Assembly: GCF_010729895.1 (NCBI RefSeq)
Contig: NZ_AP022612.1
Coordinates: 3,162,001 to 3,226,000, forward strand
Direction of reading: 5' to 3'
Length of the DNA: 64,000 nt
Source: Mycolicibacterium confluentis
GTDB taxonomy: Bacteria; Actinomycetota; Actinomycetes; Mycobacteriales; Mycobacteriaceae
Shown in pieces: positions 30,421 to 41,011 of the stretch. The translations under genes were made by a program, and so were the position numbers. The notes under the pieces were generated by a model. That model searched no databases. It had not been told where the DNA came from and worked only from the letters and a program-made list of their open reading frames with translations. The stretch's first letter is position 1. Each line of letters starts with the position of its first letter.

Positions 30421-32622
30421 ATGGGGGATGATCGACGAGTGACCGACACCGACGCCGCCGAGACCGCCGAGACAGCCGTCGCGAATCGAACTGAGGAGTG
30501 GCAGGTCAGGAGTTCAGCGCCGGAGGCCCCGCCAGCGGCCACCGACGCCGGGGCCGACGACGAACTCCCCGAGGACCGGTACCTCAACCGCGAGCTCAGC
30601 TGGCTCGACTTCAACGCCCGCGTTCTCGCACTGGCCGCCGACCCGTCGCTGCCCCTGCTCGAGCGCGCGAAGTTCCTGGCGATCTTCTCCTCGAACCTCG
30701 ACGAGTTCTACATGGTCCGCGTCGCGGGCCTCAAACGCCGCGACGAGATGGGACTTTCGGTGCGGTCGGCCGACGGCCTGTCCCCGCGGGAACAACTGCG
30801 CCGCATCGGTGAGCGGACCCAGCAGGTCGCGAGTCGGCACGCCCGGGTCTTCCTCGACTCGGTGCGACCCGCGATGGCGGAGGAGGGCATCGTCGTGGTC
30901 GGCTGGGCCGATCTCGACGAAGCTGAGCGCAGCCGACTGTCGACGTACTTCCACGAGCAGGTGTTCCCGGTCCTGACACCGCTGGCCGTCGACCCCGCGC
31001 ACCCGTTCCCGTTCGTGAGCGGCCTGAGCCTCAACCTGGCGATCACGGTCCGCCAACCTGAGGACGGCACCACGCACTTCGCGCGCATCAAGGTGCCCGA
31101 CAACGTCGACCGATTCGTCCAACTGCCCGGCGAGGACACCCCGTCGGGCCGGCCGGGATATCGATTCCTGCCCATGGAGGAGTTGATCGCGGCCTTCCTG
31201 ACGGTGTTGTTCCCCGGCCTGGACATCGTCGAGCACCACGCGTTCCGCATCACCCGCAACGCCGACTTCGAAGTCGAGGAGGACCGCGACGAGGACCTGC
31301 TCAAGGCGCTCGAACGCGAACTCGCGCGCCGCAGATTCGGCACTCCGGTGCGCCTCGAGGTCGCCGACGACATGACCGAGCACATGCTCGAACTGTTGTT
31401 GCGCGAACTCGACGTCGATCCCGGCGATGTCATCGAGGTGCCGGGACTGCTGGACCTGTCGTCGCTGTGGCAGGTCTACGGGGTGGACCGGCCGGCGTTG
31501 AAGGATCCGACGTTCGTGCCCGCCACGCCGCCGGCCTTCGGCGAGCGCGAGACACCCAAGAGCATCTTCTCGACACTGCGTGACGGCGACGTTCTGGTGC
31601 ACCACCCCTACGACTCATTCTCAACGACGGTGCAACGGTTCATCGAGCAGGCCGCGGCGGATCCGAATGTGCTTGCCATCAAACAGACCCTGTACCGCAC
31701 GTCGGGTGACTCCCCGATCGTCAACGCGCTGATCGACGCCGCCGAGGCAGGCAAGCAGGTGGTGGCACTCGTCGAGATCAAGGCGCGCTTCGACGAGCAG
31801 GCCAACATCAAGTGGGCCCGTGCCCTCGAACAGGCCGGCGTGCACGTGGTCTACGGCTTGATCGGACTCAAGACCCACTGCAAGACCTGCCTGGTGGTGC
31901 GCCGCGAGGGTTCGACGATCCGGCGCTACTGCCACATCGGCACGGGCAACTACAACCCGAAGACCGCGCGCCTGTATGAGGATGTGGGCCTGCTGACCGC
32001 GGCACCCGACATCGGTGCCGACCTCACCGATCTGTTCAATTCACTGACCGGGTACTCGCGCAAGGTCAACTACCGAAACCTCCTCGTCGCACCGTACGGC
32101 GTACGCAAGGGCATCATCGAGCGCATCGAACGCGAGGTTGCCGCCGTGCGCGACGGCGCCGAGGGCCGAATCCGCTTGAAGGCCAATGCCCTGGTGGACG
32201 AGCAGGTCATCGACGCGCTGTACCGGGCCTCCCAGGCCGGGGTGCGGGTCGAGGTGGTGGTGCGGGGCATCTGCGCGCTGCGCCCGGGAGCCGACGGATT
32301 CTCGGAGAACATCGTCGTGCGGTCGATCCTCGGACGCTTCCTCGAACATTCCCGAATCATTCATTTCAAGGCCAACAACGAATTCTGGATCGGCAGCGCC
32401 GACATGATGCACCGCAATCTCGACCGCCGGGTCGAGGTGATGGCTCAGGTCAAGGATCCGCGCCTGGCCGCTCAACTCGACGAGGTGTTCGAATCCGCCA
32501 TGGATCCCGCGACCCGATGCTGGGAACTGGGACCGGACGGGAACTGGACCGCCCTGCCGCACGAGGGTGAGACGGTGCGCGACCACCAGGTGTCGTTGAT
32601 GAACAAGCACCGGCAGCGCTGA
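30421..32622 (+). CDS. ppk1: Polyphosphate kinase 1
   Basis: PPK1 makes polyphosphate from ATP and reverses the reaction at high ADP. The 733-residue protein has an acidic, Ala/Pro-rich N-terminal extension (1-50), then [16 protein letters not shown], the middle PPK core, and PLD-like C-terminal domains with the autophosphorylated His in [20 protein letters not shown] second signature is [23 protein letters not shown] at 30421 matches the M. tuberculosis N-terminus in style (MGDDRRVT); GTG at 30439 is an alternative. It precedes mutT1 on the same strand. Confidence 0.96.
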   Translation: MGDDRRVTDTDAAETAETAVANRTEEWQVRSSAPEAPPAATDAGADDELPEDRYLNRELSWLDFNARVLALAADPSLPLLERAKFLAIFSSNLDEFYMVRVAGLKRRDEMGLSVRSADGLSPREQLRRIGERTQQVASRHARVFLDSVRPAMAEEGIVVVGWADLDEAERSRLSTYFHEQVFPVLTPLAVDPAHPFPFVSGLSLNLAITVRQPEDGTTHFARIKVPDNVDRFVQLPGEDTPSGRPGYRFLPMEELIAAFLTVLFPGLDIVEHHAFRITRNADFEVEEDRDEDLLKALERELARRRFGTPVRLEVADDMTEHMLELLLRELDVDPGDVIEVPGLLDLSSLWQVYGVDRPALKDPTFVPATPPAFGERETPKSIFSTLRDGDVLVHHPYDSFSTTVQRFIEQAAADPNVLAIKQTLYRTSGDSPIVNALIDAAEAGKQVVALVEIKARFDEQANIKWARALEQAGVHVVYGLIGLKTHCKTCLVVRREGSTIRRYCHIGTGNYNPKTARLYEDVGLLTAAPDIGADLTDLFNSLTGYSRKVNYRNLLVAPYGVRKGIIERIEREVAAVRDGAEGRIRLKANALVDEQVIDALYRASQAGVRVEVVVRGICALRPGADGFSENIVVRSILGRFLEHSRIIHFKANNEFWIGSADMMHRNLDRRVEVMAQVKDPRLAAQLDEVFESAMDPATRCWELGPDGNWTALPHEGETVRDHQVSLMNKHRQR

Positions 32623-32670
32623 CGCGGGCCGCCCCGATTCTGTCGGCGAATTGACCTGTAGGAGTTGAGG

Positions 32671-33582
32671 TTGCCCAAGGACGCGTCCCCGCCGGTGCGG
32701 GCTGCCGGAGCCGTGCTGTGGCGGCCCGGTCCCGGCGGGCCTGACCGTCCGGAGATCGCCGTGATCCACCGTCCCCGCTACGACGACTGGTCGCTGCCCA
32801 AGGGCAAGGTCGACCCGGGCGAGACCGAACCGGTGACGGCCGTGCGCGAAATCTGGGAGGAGACCGGCTGTCAGGCGCAACTCGGGCGCAGGCTGGCCAC
32901 CGTGACCTATCCGTTGGAGCAGGGCACCAAGAAGGTGCGGTACTGGGCCGCGCGCGCGGTCGGCGGTGAGTTCCGCCCCAATCACGAGGTCGACAAACTT
33001 CTCTGGCTTCCGGTCGGCGATGCGATCACCAAGCTGCGTTATCCGCACGACCGCAAGGTGGTCCGGAGATTCAGCCGACATCCCGTCGACACCCGCACCC
33101 TGTTGATCGTCCGGCATGCCACCGCGGGCCGCAAGAGCCGCTACAAGGGCGACGATCGAAAACGGCCGCTGGACAAGCACGGCCGCGCCCAGGCCGAGTC
33201 TCTGGTGCCCCTGCTGCTGGCATTCGGTGCCACCGATCTCCATTCGGCCGACCGGGTGCGATGCCGGCAGACCATCGAACCACTCGCCGACGAACTCGGC
33301 GTGGGCATCACGGATGAGCCCACGCTGACCGAGGAGGCCTACGCGGACAACCGCAAGCGCGCCCGAGCCCGCGTGCTCGAGATCGCCGAAGAGCCGGGCA
33401 CGCGCGTGATCTGCAGTCAGGGAAAGGTGATACCCGACCTCATCTCCTGGTGGTGCGAAAACACCGGGGTCAAGCCGGACAAGTCACGAAACCGTAAGGG
33501 CAGCGTCTGGGTCATGTCGCTGGCCGGCGATCGGCTGATCGCCGCGGACCACATCGGCAGTCCCCTCGCGACCTCGGACTGA
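32671..33582 (+). CDS. mutT1: MutT1: Nudix hydrolase fused to histidine phosphatase
   Basis: The 303-residue protein combines an N-terminal Nudix domain (Nudix box about residues 45-67, [20 protein letters not shown]) with a C-terminal histidine-phosphatase domain starting at [10 protein letters not shown] near residue 145. MutT1 degrades 8-oxo-dGTP and 8-oxo-GTP nucleotides and diadenosine polyphosphates. The two-domain layout is the mycobacterial one. TTG at 32671 is chosen because GGAG ends 6 bases upstream and it gives the family N-terminus [18 protein letters not shown]. It is 48 bp downstream of ppk1. Confidence 0.94.
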   Translation: MPKDASPPVRAAGAVLWRPGPGGPDRPEIAVIHRPRYDDWSLPKGKVDPGETEPVTAVREIWEETGCQAQLGRRLATVTYPLEQGTKKVRYWAARAVGGEFRPNHEVDKLLWLPVGDAITKLRYPHDRKVVRRFSRHPVDTRTLLIVRHATAGRKSRYKGDDRKRPLDKHGRAQAESLVPLLLAFGATDLHSADRVRCRQTIEPLADELGVGITDEPTLTEEAYADNRKRARARVLEIAEEPGTRVICSQGKVIPDLISWWCENTGVKPDKSRNRKGSVWVMSLAGDRLIAADHIGSPLATSD

Positions 33583-33645
33583 ACCGGCTGCGGACACAAA
33601 TACGCCGCGGGAGCAGAGCTTCCGCGGCGTATTCGTGTCGAGGTG

Positions 33646-34314
33646 TTACTTGCGACCCCGGGCCGAAGCCTTCTTGGCCGGAGCCTTGGTCGCCGCCTTC
33701 TTGGCCGGAGCCTTCTTGGCGACGGTCTTCTTGGCCGGTGCTGCCTTCTTCACTGCCGCCTTCTTCGCGGGAGCAGCCTTCTTGGCAGCGGTGGTCTTCT
33801 TGGCCGGTGCCGCCTTCTTCACGGCCGCCTTCTTGGCGGGCGCGGCCTTCTTGGCCGGTGCCGCCTTCTTCACAGCCGCCTTCTTGGCGGGCGCGGCCTT
33901 CTTGGCCGGTGCCGCCTTCTTCACAGCCGCCTTCTTCGCGGGAGCAGCCTTCTTGGCAGCCGTCTTCTTGGCAGCCTTCTTGGCCGGAGCCGCGACCACA
34001 CCGCGCTTCACAGCGGGGCCCTCGGCCGGGAGCTTTTGCGCGCCAGACACAACCGCCTTGAACTGTGCGCCCGGACGGAACGCCGGAACCGAGGTCGCCT
34101 TGACCTTCACGGTCTCGCCGGTGCGGGGATTACGCGCGACACGCGGAGCACGCTTGCGCTGCTCGAAAACGCCGAAACCAGTAATGGTCACGCTGTCACC
34201 CTTGTGCACGGCGCGCACGATGGTGTCGACAACATGCTCGACGGCCGCGGTGGCCTGCCGGCGATCCGAGCCCAATTTCTCCGTTAGGACGTCGATGAGC
34301 TCTGCTTTGTTCAT
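33646..34314 (-). CDS. hupB: Histone-like nucleoid protein HupB
   Basis: The 222-residue protein is an HU DNA-binding domain (1-90: [40 protein letters not shown]) fused to a histone-H1-like Lys/Ala/Pro tail. The tail is built from KKAAPAKK and KKAAVKK motifs, encoded partly by a 51-bp tandem unit (17 residues). HupB compacts the nucleoid, binds iron in mycobacteria and is regulated by acetylation. GGAGG precedes the ATG at 34314. A promoter with TTGGAA and TACCGT spaced by 18 bp is at 34362-34391. Confidence 0.96.
   Translation of the reverse strand: MNKAELIDVLTEKLGSDRRQATAAVEHVVDTIVRAVHKGDSVTITGFGVFEQRKRAPRVARNPRTGETVKVKATSVPAFRPGAQFKAVVSGAQKLPAEGPAVKRGVVAAPAKKAAKKTAAKKAAPAKKAAVKKAAPAKKAAPAKKAAVKKAAPAKKAAPAKKAAVKKAAPAKKTTAAKKAAPAKKAAVKKAAPAKKTVAKKAPAKKAATKAPAKKASARGRK
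33796..33948 (-). repeat. 51-bp tandem repeats encoding the HupB Lys/Ala/Pro tail
   Basis: Within hupB, a 51-bp unit coding for 17 residues ([17 protein letters not shown]) is tandemly repeated about three times with few substitutions. Boundaries are approximate. Such identical units allow slippage, so tail length may vary between strains. Confidence 0.7.
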
Positions 34315-34361
34315 GCAAAAACCTCCGAAACCAGTGGCCCTGGTTGGACCGACTAGAGGAC

Positions 34362-34391
34362 ACGGTAAACCCTGCAATGGCTGATTTCCAA
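34362..34391 (-). promoter_or_regulatory. Probable sigma-A promoter of hupB
   Basis: On the minus strand, TTGGAA (34391-34386) and TACCGT (34367-34362) are separated by 18 bp, placing a transcription start near 34355 and a 5' leader of about 40 bases with GGAGG before the ATG. The same TACCGT box with 18-bp spacing occurs at ilvB. Confidence 0.5.
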
Positions 34392-34515
34392 GAGCCACGC
34401 GCAGTTTCAGGCAATCCCAGCGAACTTTTTCTCAATCAGCTTGGGGCGCACCGACGGTGATTCCGGGGTTTCAGAACCTCGTTCACACACCGCATTTTCG
34501 GGATACTTGATCCAA

Positions 34516-35112
34516 TCAAGGGGCAGGCAGAGTCTTCGGCTTCCACTCCGGACGACCGGCCTCATAGGACTCGATGGAATCGAGTTTCCGCAGCGTAAGG
34601 CCTATATCGTCGAGTCCCTCGAGCAGTCGCCACGCCGTGTAATCGTCAATGTTGAACGGCACCATCGCCGTTCCGGCCGTGATATTTCGATCTTGAAGAT
34701 TCACAGTGATTTCCAGACCTGGGGACTGCTCGATGAGCTTCCACAGCAGTTCCACATCGTCTTGAGAAACCTCCGCCGCCAACAGACCCGCTTTCCCGGC
34801 GTTGCCCCGGAAAATGTCGGCGAACCGGGACGAGATGACCACCCGGAAGCCGTAGTCCATGAGCGCCCACACCGCGTGCTCACGCGAGGACCCGGTGCCG
34901 AAATCCGGTCCGGCGACCAATACCGAACCTCGGTCGAACGGGCTGAGATTGAGAATGAAACTCGGATCGTTGCGCCAGGCCGCGAACAGTCCGTCCTCGA
35001 AACCCGTTCGGGTTACGCGCTTCAAATAGACCGCCGGAATGATCTGATCGGTGTCGACATTCGACCGGCGCAGCGGGACACCGATGCCGGTGTGCGTGTG
35101 AAAAGCATCCAT
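34516..35112 (-). CDS. leuD: 3-isopropylmalate dehydratase small subunit
   Basis: LeuD (198 residues) forms the isopropylmalate isomerase with LeuC, converting 2- to 3-isopropylmalate in leucine synthesis. It has the conserved [16 protein letters not shown], the [17 protein letters not shown] swivel-domain motif and [16 protein letters not shown]. It starts 25 bp after leuC ends. A 201-bp gap then holds the hupB promoter region. Confidence 0.97.
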   Translation of the reverse strand: MDAFHTHTGIGVPLRRSNVDTDQIIPAVYLKRVTRTGFEDGLFAAWRNDPSFILNLSPFDRGSVLVAGPDFGTGSSREHAVWALMDYGFRVVISSRFADIFRGNAGKAGLLAAEVSQDDVELLWKLIEQSPGLEITVNLQDRNITAGTAMVPFNIDDYTAWRLLEGLDDIGLTLRKLDSIESYEAGRPEWKPKTLPAP

Positions 35113-35137
35113 GATCTTGAAATCTCGCTCGTCTTCT

Positions 35138-36568
35138 CTAGTTCAGGTCGGCAGGTGAGGACAGGGTGCCGCGCACGGCTGTGGCGGCGGCCACCAACGG
35201 CGACACCAGATGGGTTCGGCCACCCTTGCCCTGGCGGCCCTCGAAATTGCGATTGGACGTCGAGGCGCACCGCTGTCCGGGCGACAGCTGATCGGGATTC
35301 ATTCCCAGGCACATCGAGCATCCGGCCTGGCGCCATTCCGCGCCCGCCGCAGTGAAGATTTCGCCGAGGCCCTCGGATTCGGCCTGCGCCCGCACCCTCA
35401 TCGAACCCGGCACGACGAGCATTCGGACTCCGTCGGCGACCCTGCGACCACGCAGGACGTCGGCGACGGCACGCAGGTCCTCGATCCGGCCGTTGGTGCA
35501 CGAGCCGACGAACACCGTGTCCACCGCGATCTCACGCATGGGCGTACCGGGCGTCAAATCCATGTACGTCAACGCCTTCTCGGCGGCCTGCTTGGACGCA
35601 TCGTCAGTCATCATCTCGGGATCGGGCACGGTCGCCGACAGCGGGACACCCTGACCCGGATTGGTCCCCCAGGTGACGAACGGGCTCAGCGTCGAGGCGT
35701 CGATGTACACCTCGGTGTCGAATTCGGCACCCTCGTCGGTGCGCAGCTGATCCCATGCCGCCACCGCGTGATCCCAGTCCGCGCCCGTGGGCGCATGCGG
35801 GCGGCCCTTGAGGAATTCGTAGGTGATCTCATCCGGGGCCACCATGCCCGCGCGGGCGCCGGCTTCGATGCTCATGTTGCACACGGTCATCCGGCCCTCC
35901 ATCGACAGCGCTTCGATCGCGCTGCCGCGGTACTCGATGACATGTCCCTGCCCGCCGCCGGTTCCGATCTTGGCGATCACCGCGAGGATGATGTCCTTGG
36001 CCGTCACGCCCGCAGGCAGGGTGCCGTCGACGTTGACCGCCATAGTCTTGAAGGGGCGCAGCGGCAGAGTCTGTGTGGCGAGCACGTGCTCGACCTCAGA
36101 GGTGCCGATTCCCATTGCCAGCGAGCCGAACGCGCCATGTGTCGAGGTGTGGCTGTCGCCGCACACCACGGTCATACCGGGCTGGGTCAGACCCAGCTGA
36201 GGTCCGATGATGTGCACGATGCCCTGCTCAGCATCCCCCATGGGATGCAGTCGAATGCCGAACTCCTCGCAGTTGCGCCGCAGCGTCTCGACCTGTGTCC
36301 GCGACACCGGGTCGGCGATCGGCTTGTCGATGTCGATCGTGGGGACGTTGTGGTCCTCGGTCGCGATCGTCAGATCCGGGCGTCGCACGGGGCGTCCGGC
36401 CAGTCGCAGGCCGTCGAAGGCCTGCGGACTGGTCACCTCGTGCACCAGATGAAGGTCGATGTAGATCAGGTCGGGTTCACCGTCGCCGGAGGCGACCACA
36501 TGGTCCGCCCAGACCTTTTCGGCCATGGTGCGTGGTCTGGCGGTGGGCACTGCGTCGTTGGACATCAC
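35138..36568 (-). CDS. leuC: 3-isopropylmalate dehydratase large subunit
   Basis: LeuC (476 residues) is the aconitase-fold catalytic subunit with a 4Fe-4S cluster. The cluster ligands are in [12 protein letters not shown] and [25 protein letters not shown] and [13 protein letters not shown] are also conserved. The start is GTG at 36568 or the next codon ATG at 36565, about 8-11 bases after GGGGGA. It is divergent from an IclR regulator, an arrangement known for LtbR/NdgR-type control of leuCD in actinobacteria. Confidence 0.97.
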   Translation of the reverse strand: MMSNDAVPTARPRTMAEKVWADHVVASGDGEPDLIYIDLHLVHEVTSPQAFDGLRLAGRPVRRPDLTIATEDHNVPTIDIDKPIADPVSRTQVETLRRNCEEFGIRLHPMGDAEQGIVHIIGPQLGLTQPGMTVVCGDSHTSTHGAFGSLAMGIGTSEVEHVLATQTLPLRPFKTMAVNVDGTLPAGVTAKDIILAVIAKIGTGGGQGHVIEYRGSAIEALSMEGRMTVCNMSIEAGARAGMVAPDEITYEFLKGRPHAPTGADWDHAVAAWDQLRTDEGAEFDTEVYIDASTLSPFVTWGTNPGQGVPLSATVPDPEMMTDDASKQAAEKALTYMDLTPGTPMREIAVDTVFVGSCTNGRIEDLRAVADVLRGRRVADGVRMLVVPGSMRVRAQAESEGLGEIFTAAGAEWRQAGCSMCLGMNPDQLSPGQRCASTSNRNFEGRQGKGGRTHLVSPLVAAATAVRGTLSSPADLN

Positions 36569-36628
36569 ATCTCAATTCCCCCGCGGCGCCGGATTGAGTG
36601 GGCTGGCAATCTCAGCATGCGGGACGTT

Positions 36629-36647
36629 AGTATCTCTCTGTGAGACA
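36629..36647. promoter_or_regulatory. Imperfect dyad at the iclR-type gene start
   Basis: The 19-bp stretch overlapping the GTG start has arms AGTATC and GAGACA separated by 7 bp, resembling the TGTCTC-N7-GAGACA palindrome upstream of the MFS gene at 43801 (11 of 19 positions agree). It is placed to be an operator for autoregulation and for leuC control, but this is inference. Confidence 0.3.
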
Positions 36648-37341
36648 GGATAGCGGTATCGGCGTTCTCGACAAAGCCCTGGGCGTACTCCATTCGGTGG
36701 CCGAGTCCCCATGCGGGCTGGCCGAGCTCTGCGACCGCACCGGACTGCCGCGGGCCACGGCCCACCGCCTGGCCGCGGGGCTCGAAGTGCACCGGCTGCT
36801 CACCCGGGACACCGAGGGCCGGTGGCAGCTGGGCCCCGCACTCGTCGAACTCGCCGCGCACGTCAACGATCCGCTGCTGGCCGCGGGCACCGCGGTGCTG
36901 CCGCGCCTGCGCGAGATCACCGGCGAGAGCGTGCAGTTGTACCGCCGCGAGGGCACCTCGCGCATCTGCGTCGTGGCGTTGGAACCACCTGCCGGCCTTC
37001 GCGACACCGTGCCCGTCGGCGTCCGGATGCCGATGACGGCCGGTTCGGGCGCCAAAGTCCTGCTGGCCTACAGCGACCACGCCACGCAGCAGGCAGTCCT
37101 GCCCGGGGCCAAGTTCAGCGATCGCACCCTGGCCGAGGTGCGCCGGCGGGGTTGGGCGCAGAGCGTCGCCGAGCGCGAGCCCGGCGTGGCCAGCGTCTCC
37201 GCACCAGTGCGCGACCCCAAGGGCGCGGTGATCGCGGCGATTTCGGTGTCGGGCCCGATCGACCGCATGGGCCGGCGCCCCGGCGAACGGTGGGCCACCG
37301 ACCTGCTCGCGGCCTCCGACGCACTGACCCGCCGGCTCTAG
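36640..37341 (+). CDS. IclR-family regulator, probable LtbR/NdgR orthologue
   Basis: The 233-residue regulator has an N-terminal winged helix (LAELCDRTGLPRATAHRLAAGL, about residues 25-47) and a C-terminal IclR effector domain (RLREITGESVQLYRREGTSRIC to the end). It is divergent from leuCD; orthologues there (LtbR of Corynebacterium, NdgR of Streptomyces) control leucine and other amino-acid genes. The GTG start overlaps a dyad (36629-36647) suggesting autoregulation. Its TAG stop shares a CTAG with the convergent transporter. Confidence 0.88.
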   Translation: MRQDSGIGVLDKALGVLHSVAESPCGLAELCDRTGLPRATAHRLAAGLEVHRLLTRDTEGRWQLGPALVELAAHVNDPLLAAGTAVLPRLREITGESVQLYRREGTSRICVVALEPPAGLRDTVPVGVRMPMTAGSGAKVLLAYSDHATQQAVLPGAKFSDRTLAEVRRRGWAQSVAEREPGVASVSAPVRDPKGAVIAAISVSGPIDRMGRRPGERWATDLLAASDALTRRL

Positions 37342-38582
37342 CCGCTGCGCGCCCGCCGCACACCGAACACCGTCGCCCCCAGCGTCAGCACCGCGACACC
37401 GGCCAGCACCGCCGCGACCGGCAGGGTGAATGCGAGTACCGCACAACCGATGCCGCCGACGACGGGGATCACCCGGGCCCGGCCCGGGGCGAGGGTGAAC
37501 GCCGACGCGTTCGCGATCGCGTAGTACACCAGCACGGCGAACGACGAGAATCCGATCGCCGACCGCAGATCCGCGGTCGCGGCCAGGATTGCCACGACCA
37601 CCCCGATCGCGATCTCGGCGCGCTGAGGCACGGCGTGGTGGGGATGCACCGCGGCCAATGCCCGCGGGAGATGTCCGTCGCGGGCCATCGCCAGTGTCGT
37701 GCGTGACACCCCGAGCAGCAGCGCAAGCAGCGCTCCCCCGGCCGCCAACACCGCGGCGACGCCGACAACCGGAACCAGCCAACCGATCTCGGCCACCCGC
37801 ACCGCGTCGGCCACCGGGGCCGCCGAGGCCGCCAGGCCGTCCGGGCCCAGGGCCCCGAGCACCGCGGCCGCGACGGCCACGTAGGTGACCAACGTCAGCG
37901 CCAGTGCGACACCGATCGCCCGCGGTATCACGCGCACGGGGTCGCGCACCTCCTCAGCCATCGTCGCGATGCGGGCGTACCCGGCGAACGCGAAGAACAG
38001 CAGCCCCGCGGCCTGCAGGATGCCCGGCACCGACGCGGTCGTGTCGACCGTCCACCGCTGAGCCTCGACGGCGCCCGACGAGAAGACCGCCACCACCACG
38101 GCACCGAGTACGGCCAGGACCACCGCGACGATCCCCCGCGTCACCCACGCGGACTTCTGGACGCCGACACAGTTCAGTGCCGTGAGCCCGATGACGACGG
38201 CCACCGCGATCTCGCGCGCGTGGGCGGGCCAGGCGTAGGAGCCGACCGTCAGCGCCATGGCCGCGCACGACGCCGTCTTCCCGACGACGAACCCCCAACC
38301 CGCCAGGTGCCCCCAGAAGTCGCCGAGTCGTTCCCGGCCATAGACATACGTGCCGCCCGAGACCGGGTAGCGCACCGCGAGTCTCGCCGAGGACATCGCA
38401 TTGCAGTAGGCGACGCCGCACGCAATCGCCAGTCCGATCAGCAGTCCCGAACCGGCAGCACGGGCGGCAGGGCCCAGGGCCGCGAAGATCCCGGCGCCCA
38501 GCATGGCTCCCAGGCCCACAGCGACGGCGTCGAGGACACCGAGACTGCGCCGCAGTTCGTCTGGCTGTTCGGCGCCCGGCAC
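37338..38582 (-). CDS. APC-family amino acid permease
   Basis: The 414-residue protein has about 12 transmembrane segments and APC-superfamily signatures: GLGAMLGAGIFAALGPA in helix 1, the unwound VSGGTYVYGRERLG in helix 3, and a conserved FFAFAGYARIATMAEEVRDP in helix 6. The substrate cannot be read from sequence; amino acids or amines are usual. It starts with GTG at 38582. Its TAG stop lies in a CTAG that also gives the stop of the convergent IclR gene. By position it takes the place of Rv2990c. Confidence 0.85.
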   Translation of the reverse strand: MPGAEQPDELRRSLGVLDAVAVGLGAMLGAGIFAALGPAARAAGSGLLIGLAIACGVAYCNAMSSARLAVRYPVSGGTYVYGRERLGDFWGHLAGWGFVVGKTASCAAMALTVGSYAWPAHAREIAVAVVIGLTALNCVGVQKSAWVTRGIVAVVLAVLGAVVVAVFSSGAVEAQRWTVDTTASVPGILQAAGLLFFAFAGYARIATMAEEVRDPVRVIPRAIGVALALTLVTYVAVAAAVLGALGPDGLAASAAPVADAVRVAEIGWLVPVVGVAAVLAAGGALLALLLGVSRTTLAMARDGHLPRALAAVHPHHAVPQRAEIAIGVVVAILAATADLRSAIGFSSFAVLVYYAIANASAFTLAPGRARVIPVVGGIGCAVLAFTLPVAAVLAGVAVLTLGATVFGVRRARSG

Positions 38583-38645
38583 GCTCGCAGACGCTACTGC
38601 GACCAGTGGGCGGCGTCACGCTGATCACCTGACACACTGACCCGC

Positions 38646-39143
38646 ATGGGAACCAATCAGCGCTCACAGATCGTGATGACCGACGACGAGATCACGCAGT
38701 TCGTGACCGACAGCAGGACCGGAACGCTGGCCACCATCGGGGCCGACGGACAGCCTCACCTCGTGGCCATGTGGTACGGCCTCCTCGACGGTGAGATCTG
38801 GTTGGAGACGAAGATCAAGTCGCAGAAGGCCGTGAACCTGCGTCGAGATCCCCGGTTCACGTTCATGATCGAGGACGGTGACACCTACGACACCCTGCGG
38901 GGCGTGTCCTTCGAGGGGACCGCCGAGATCGTCGAGGACCCCGACACGATCTTCCGCGTGGGGGTCAGCGTCTGGGAGCGCTACACCGGTCCCTACACCG
39001 AGGACATGAGGCCGGCCGTCGACATGATGATGAACAAACGGGTTGCTGTGAGACTCATCACCACGCGTGCCCGGTCCTGGGATCACCGCAAGCTCGGCAT
39101 GCCGGCGATGCCGTTGTCGGGGTCCACCGCGCCCACGGCGTGA
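38646..39143 (+). CDS. Split-barrel flavin/F420-binding (PPOX-type) protein
   Basis: The 165-residue protein belongs to the flavin/deazaflavin oxidoreductase split-barrel family: RTGTLATIGADGQPHLVAMWYGLLDG is the typical first strand pair, followed by KSQKAVNLRRDPRFTFMIED. Members bind FMN or F420; Rv2991 at this position in M. tuberculosis has the same features. The substrate is unknown. ATG at 38646 starts it. A 15-bp perfect-stem terminator follows 18 bp downstream of the stop. Confidence 0.82.
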   Translation: MGTNQRSQIVMTDDEITQFVTDSRTGTLATIGADGQPHLVAMWYGLLDGEIWLETKIKSQKAVNLRRDPRFTFMIEDGDTYDTLRGVSFEGTAEIVEDPDTIFRVGVSVWERYTGPYTEDMRPAVDMMMNKRVAVRLITTRARSWDHRKLGMPAMPLSGSTAPTA

Positions 39144-39161
39144 CCTTCCGCAGCTACGCGA

Positions 39162-39195
39162 AAGGCCCCTCACAACCGAGGTTGTGAGGGGCCTT
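39162..39195. terminator. Perfect 15-bp stem-loop terminator
   Basis: AAGGCCCCTCACAAC, a CGAG loop and the exact reverse complement form a 15-bp stem. It follows the split-barrel gene on the plus strand and the tRNA-Glu gene on the minus strand, so it can end transcription from both sides. No long T run follows in either direction. Confidence 0.85.
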
Positions 39196-39203
39196 ACTCG
39201 TTG

Positions 39204-39276
39204 TACCCCCGATGGGATTCGAACCCACGCTACCGCCGTGAGAGGGCGGCGTCCTAGGCCGCTAGACGACGGGGGC
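39204..39276 (-). tRNA. tRNA-Glu (anticodon CTC)
   Basis: A 73-base cloverleaf: acceptor GCCCCCG/CGGGGGT with a terminal G-U pair, D arm, anticodon stem CCGCC/GGCGG around loop CTCTCAC (anticodon CTC), and T loop GGTTCGAATCC. CCA is not encoded. It lies on the strand of gltX, the synthetase that charges it. Confidence 0.95.
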
Positions 39277-39348
39277 TAGAACTTCCGGAGGGTCAGCATA
39301 GCCGAATGGTTGACGCTGACCTAATCCGGTTCTGATTGCTCAGAACCG

Positions 39349-39420
39349 CTGGGGTACCAGGACTCGAACCTAGAATGGCTGAACCAGAATCAGCTGTGTT
39401 GCCAATTACACCATACCCCA
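39349..39420 (-). tRNA. tRNA-Gln (anticodon CTG)
   Basis: A 72-base cloverleaf with acceptor TGGGGTA/TACCCCA, anticodon region TGATTCTGGTTCA (anticodon CTG) and T loop GGTTCGAGTCC. CCA is not encoded. Mycobacteria charge it with glutamate via GltX and amidate it with GatCAB, whose three genes are also in this window (57.4-61.8 kb). Confidence 0.95.
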
Positions 39421-39535
39421 TTGGCGGCCTATTCGTGCTGGTCAGAACGCTTTCGCCGGTTTCCCGCCGATCTGGTGGCGCTCTTTCCAGCCCTCAAGGG
39501 CCGACGAGGAGACTACCAAAGATTTCGACCCACTT

Positions 39536-41011
39536 TTACACACCCCCCTGTGCGCGGGTCTCCCGCAGGCGCGCCAGGCTCCGCTCCCGGCCCAGCAGCG
39601 TCATCGACTCGAAAAGCGGCGGGCTCACCTGAGAGCCCGTGACGGCCACCCGGATCGGGCCGAAGGCCTTCCGGGGCTTGAGGCCCAGTTCGTCGATCAG
39701 GCTGGCTTTCAGGGCCGTTTCAATGGCCTCGGTGGTCCACTCCGGCAACGCATCGAGCGCGACAATGGCCGCGTCGAGCACCGCGTTTGAGTCGGGCCCC
39801 AATTCCTTGCCACGAGCCTTCGGGTCGATCTCGTAGGACGCGTCGTCGAAGAACTTCAGCAGGCCCCACGCGTCCCCAAGCACGACGATGCGGGTCTGGA
39901 TCAATCGGGCCGCCTCGGCGAACCCGTCCTCGTCCAGACCAGTGTCGTGACCGTGCTCTTCCAGGTGGGCGTGCAGGCGCGCAGCGAAGTCCGCCTCGTC
40001 GAGCAGACGGATGTGTTCGGCGTTCAGCGCGTCGGCCTTCTTCTGGTCGAAGCGCGCGGGGTTGGAGTTGACGTTGACCACGTCGAAGGCCGCGACCATC
40101 TCCTCGATGCTGAACACGTCGCGGTCATCGGCGATCGACCAGCCAAGCAGCGCAAGGTAATTCAGCAGACCCTCGGGAATGAACCCGCGGTCGCGGTGCA
40201 GGAACAGGTTGGACTGCGGATCCCGCTTGGACAGCTTCTTGTTGCCGTCGCCCAGCACGGGCGGCAGGTGCGCGAACTGCGGTGTGAAATCAGTCACCCC
40301 GATCCGGATGAGCGCGTCGTAGAGAGCCAACTGGCGCGGAGTCGACGGCAGCAGATCCTCACCGCGCAGCACGTGGGTGATCTTCATCAACGCGTCGTCG
40401 ACCGGATTGACCAACGTGTACAACGGATCACCGCTGCCGCGCGTCAACGCGAAGTCCGGCACGGAACCAGCCGGGAACGTGGTCTCCCCGCGCACCAGGT
40501 CCACCCAGGTGAGGTCACTGTCGGGCATCCGCAGTCGGACGACGGGACTGCGTCCCTCGGCACGGAAGGCCGCGCGCTGCTCCTCGGTGAGGTCGCGATC
40601 GAAGTTGTCGTAGCCCAGTTTCGGGTTGCGCCCCGCCGCGAGGTGTCGCGCCTCGACCTCTTCGGCCGTCGAGTAGGCCTCGTAGGCCTCCCCCGCCGCG
40701 AGCAGGCGCGCGATCACGTCGAGGTAGATCTCGCGGCGCTGCGACTGCCGGTACGGCCCGTACGGGCCGCCCACCTCGGGGCCCTCGTCCCAGTCCATTC
40801 CCAACCAGCGCAACGCATCCAGCAGCGCGAGGTAGCTCTCCTCGCTGTCGCGTGCGGCGTCGGTGTCCTCGATGCGGAAGACGAAGTCACCGCCGGTGTG
40901 CCGGGCGTAGGCCCAGTTGAACAGCGCCGTGCGGATCAGGCCGACGTGCGGCGTGCCAGTGGGCGACGGACAGAATCGAACTCGGACGTGCTTGTCTGGC
41001 GAGGCCATCAT
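39536..41011 (-). CDS. gltX: Glutamyl-tRNA synthetase (non-discriminating type expected)
   Basis: The 491-residue class I synthetase has the HIGH-type motif [18 protein letters not shown] near residue 14 and KMSKS-type [12 protein letters not shown] near 253. In organisms with GatCAB, as here, it also misacylates tRNA-Gln with glutamate. It starts at ATG 41011 or the next codon ATG 41008; the first overlaps the FAH gene stop (ATGA). It is followed by tRNA-Gln and tRNA-Glu on the same strand. Confidence 0.97.
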   Translation of the reverse strand: MMASPDKHVRVRFCPSPTGTPHVGLIRTALFNWAYARHTGGDFVFRIEDTDAARDSEESYLALLDALRWLGMDWDEGPEVGGPYGPYRQSQRREIYLDVIARLLAAGEAYEAYSTAEEVEARHLAAGRNPKLGYDNFDRDLTEEQRAAFRAEGRSPVVRLRMPDSDLTWVDLVRGETTFPAGSVPDFALTRGSGDPLYTLVNPVDDALMKITHVLRGEDLLPSTPRQLALYDALIRIGVTDFTPQFAHLPPVLGDGNKKLSKRDPQSNLFLHRDRGFIPEGLLNYLALLGWSIADDRDVFSIEEMVAAFDVVNVNSNPARFDQKKADALNAEHIRLLDEADFAARLHAHLEEHGHDTGLDEDGFAEAARLIQTRIVVLGDAWGLLKFFDDASYEIDPKARGKELGPDSNAVLDAAIVALDALPEWTTEAIETALKASLIDELGLKPRKAFGPIRVAVTGSQVSPPLFESMTLLGRERSLARLRETRAQGGV

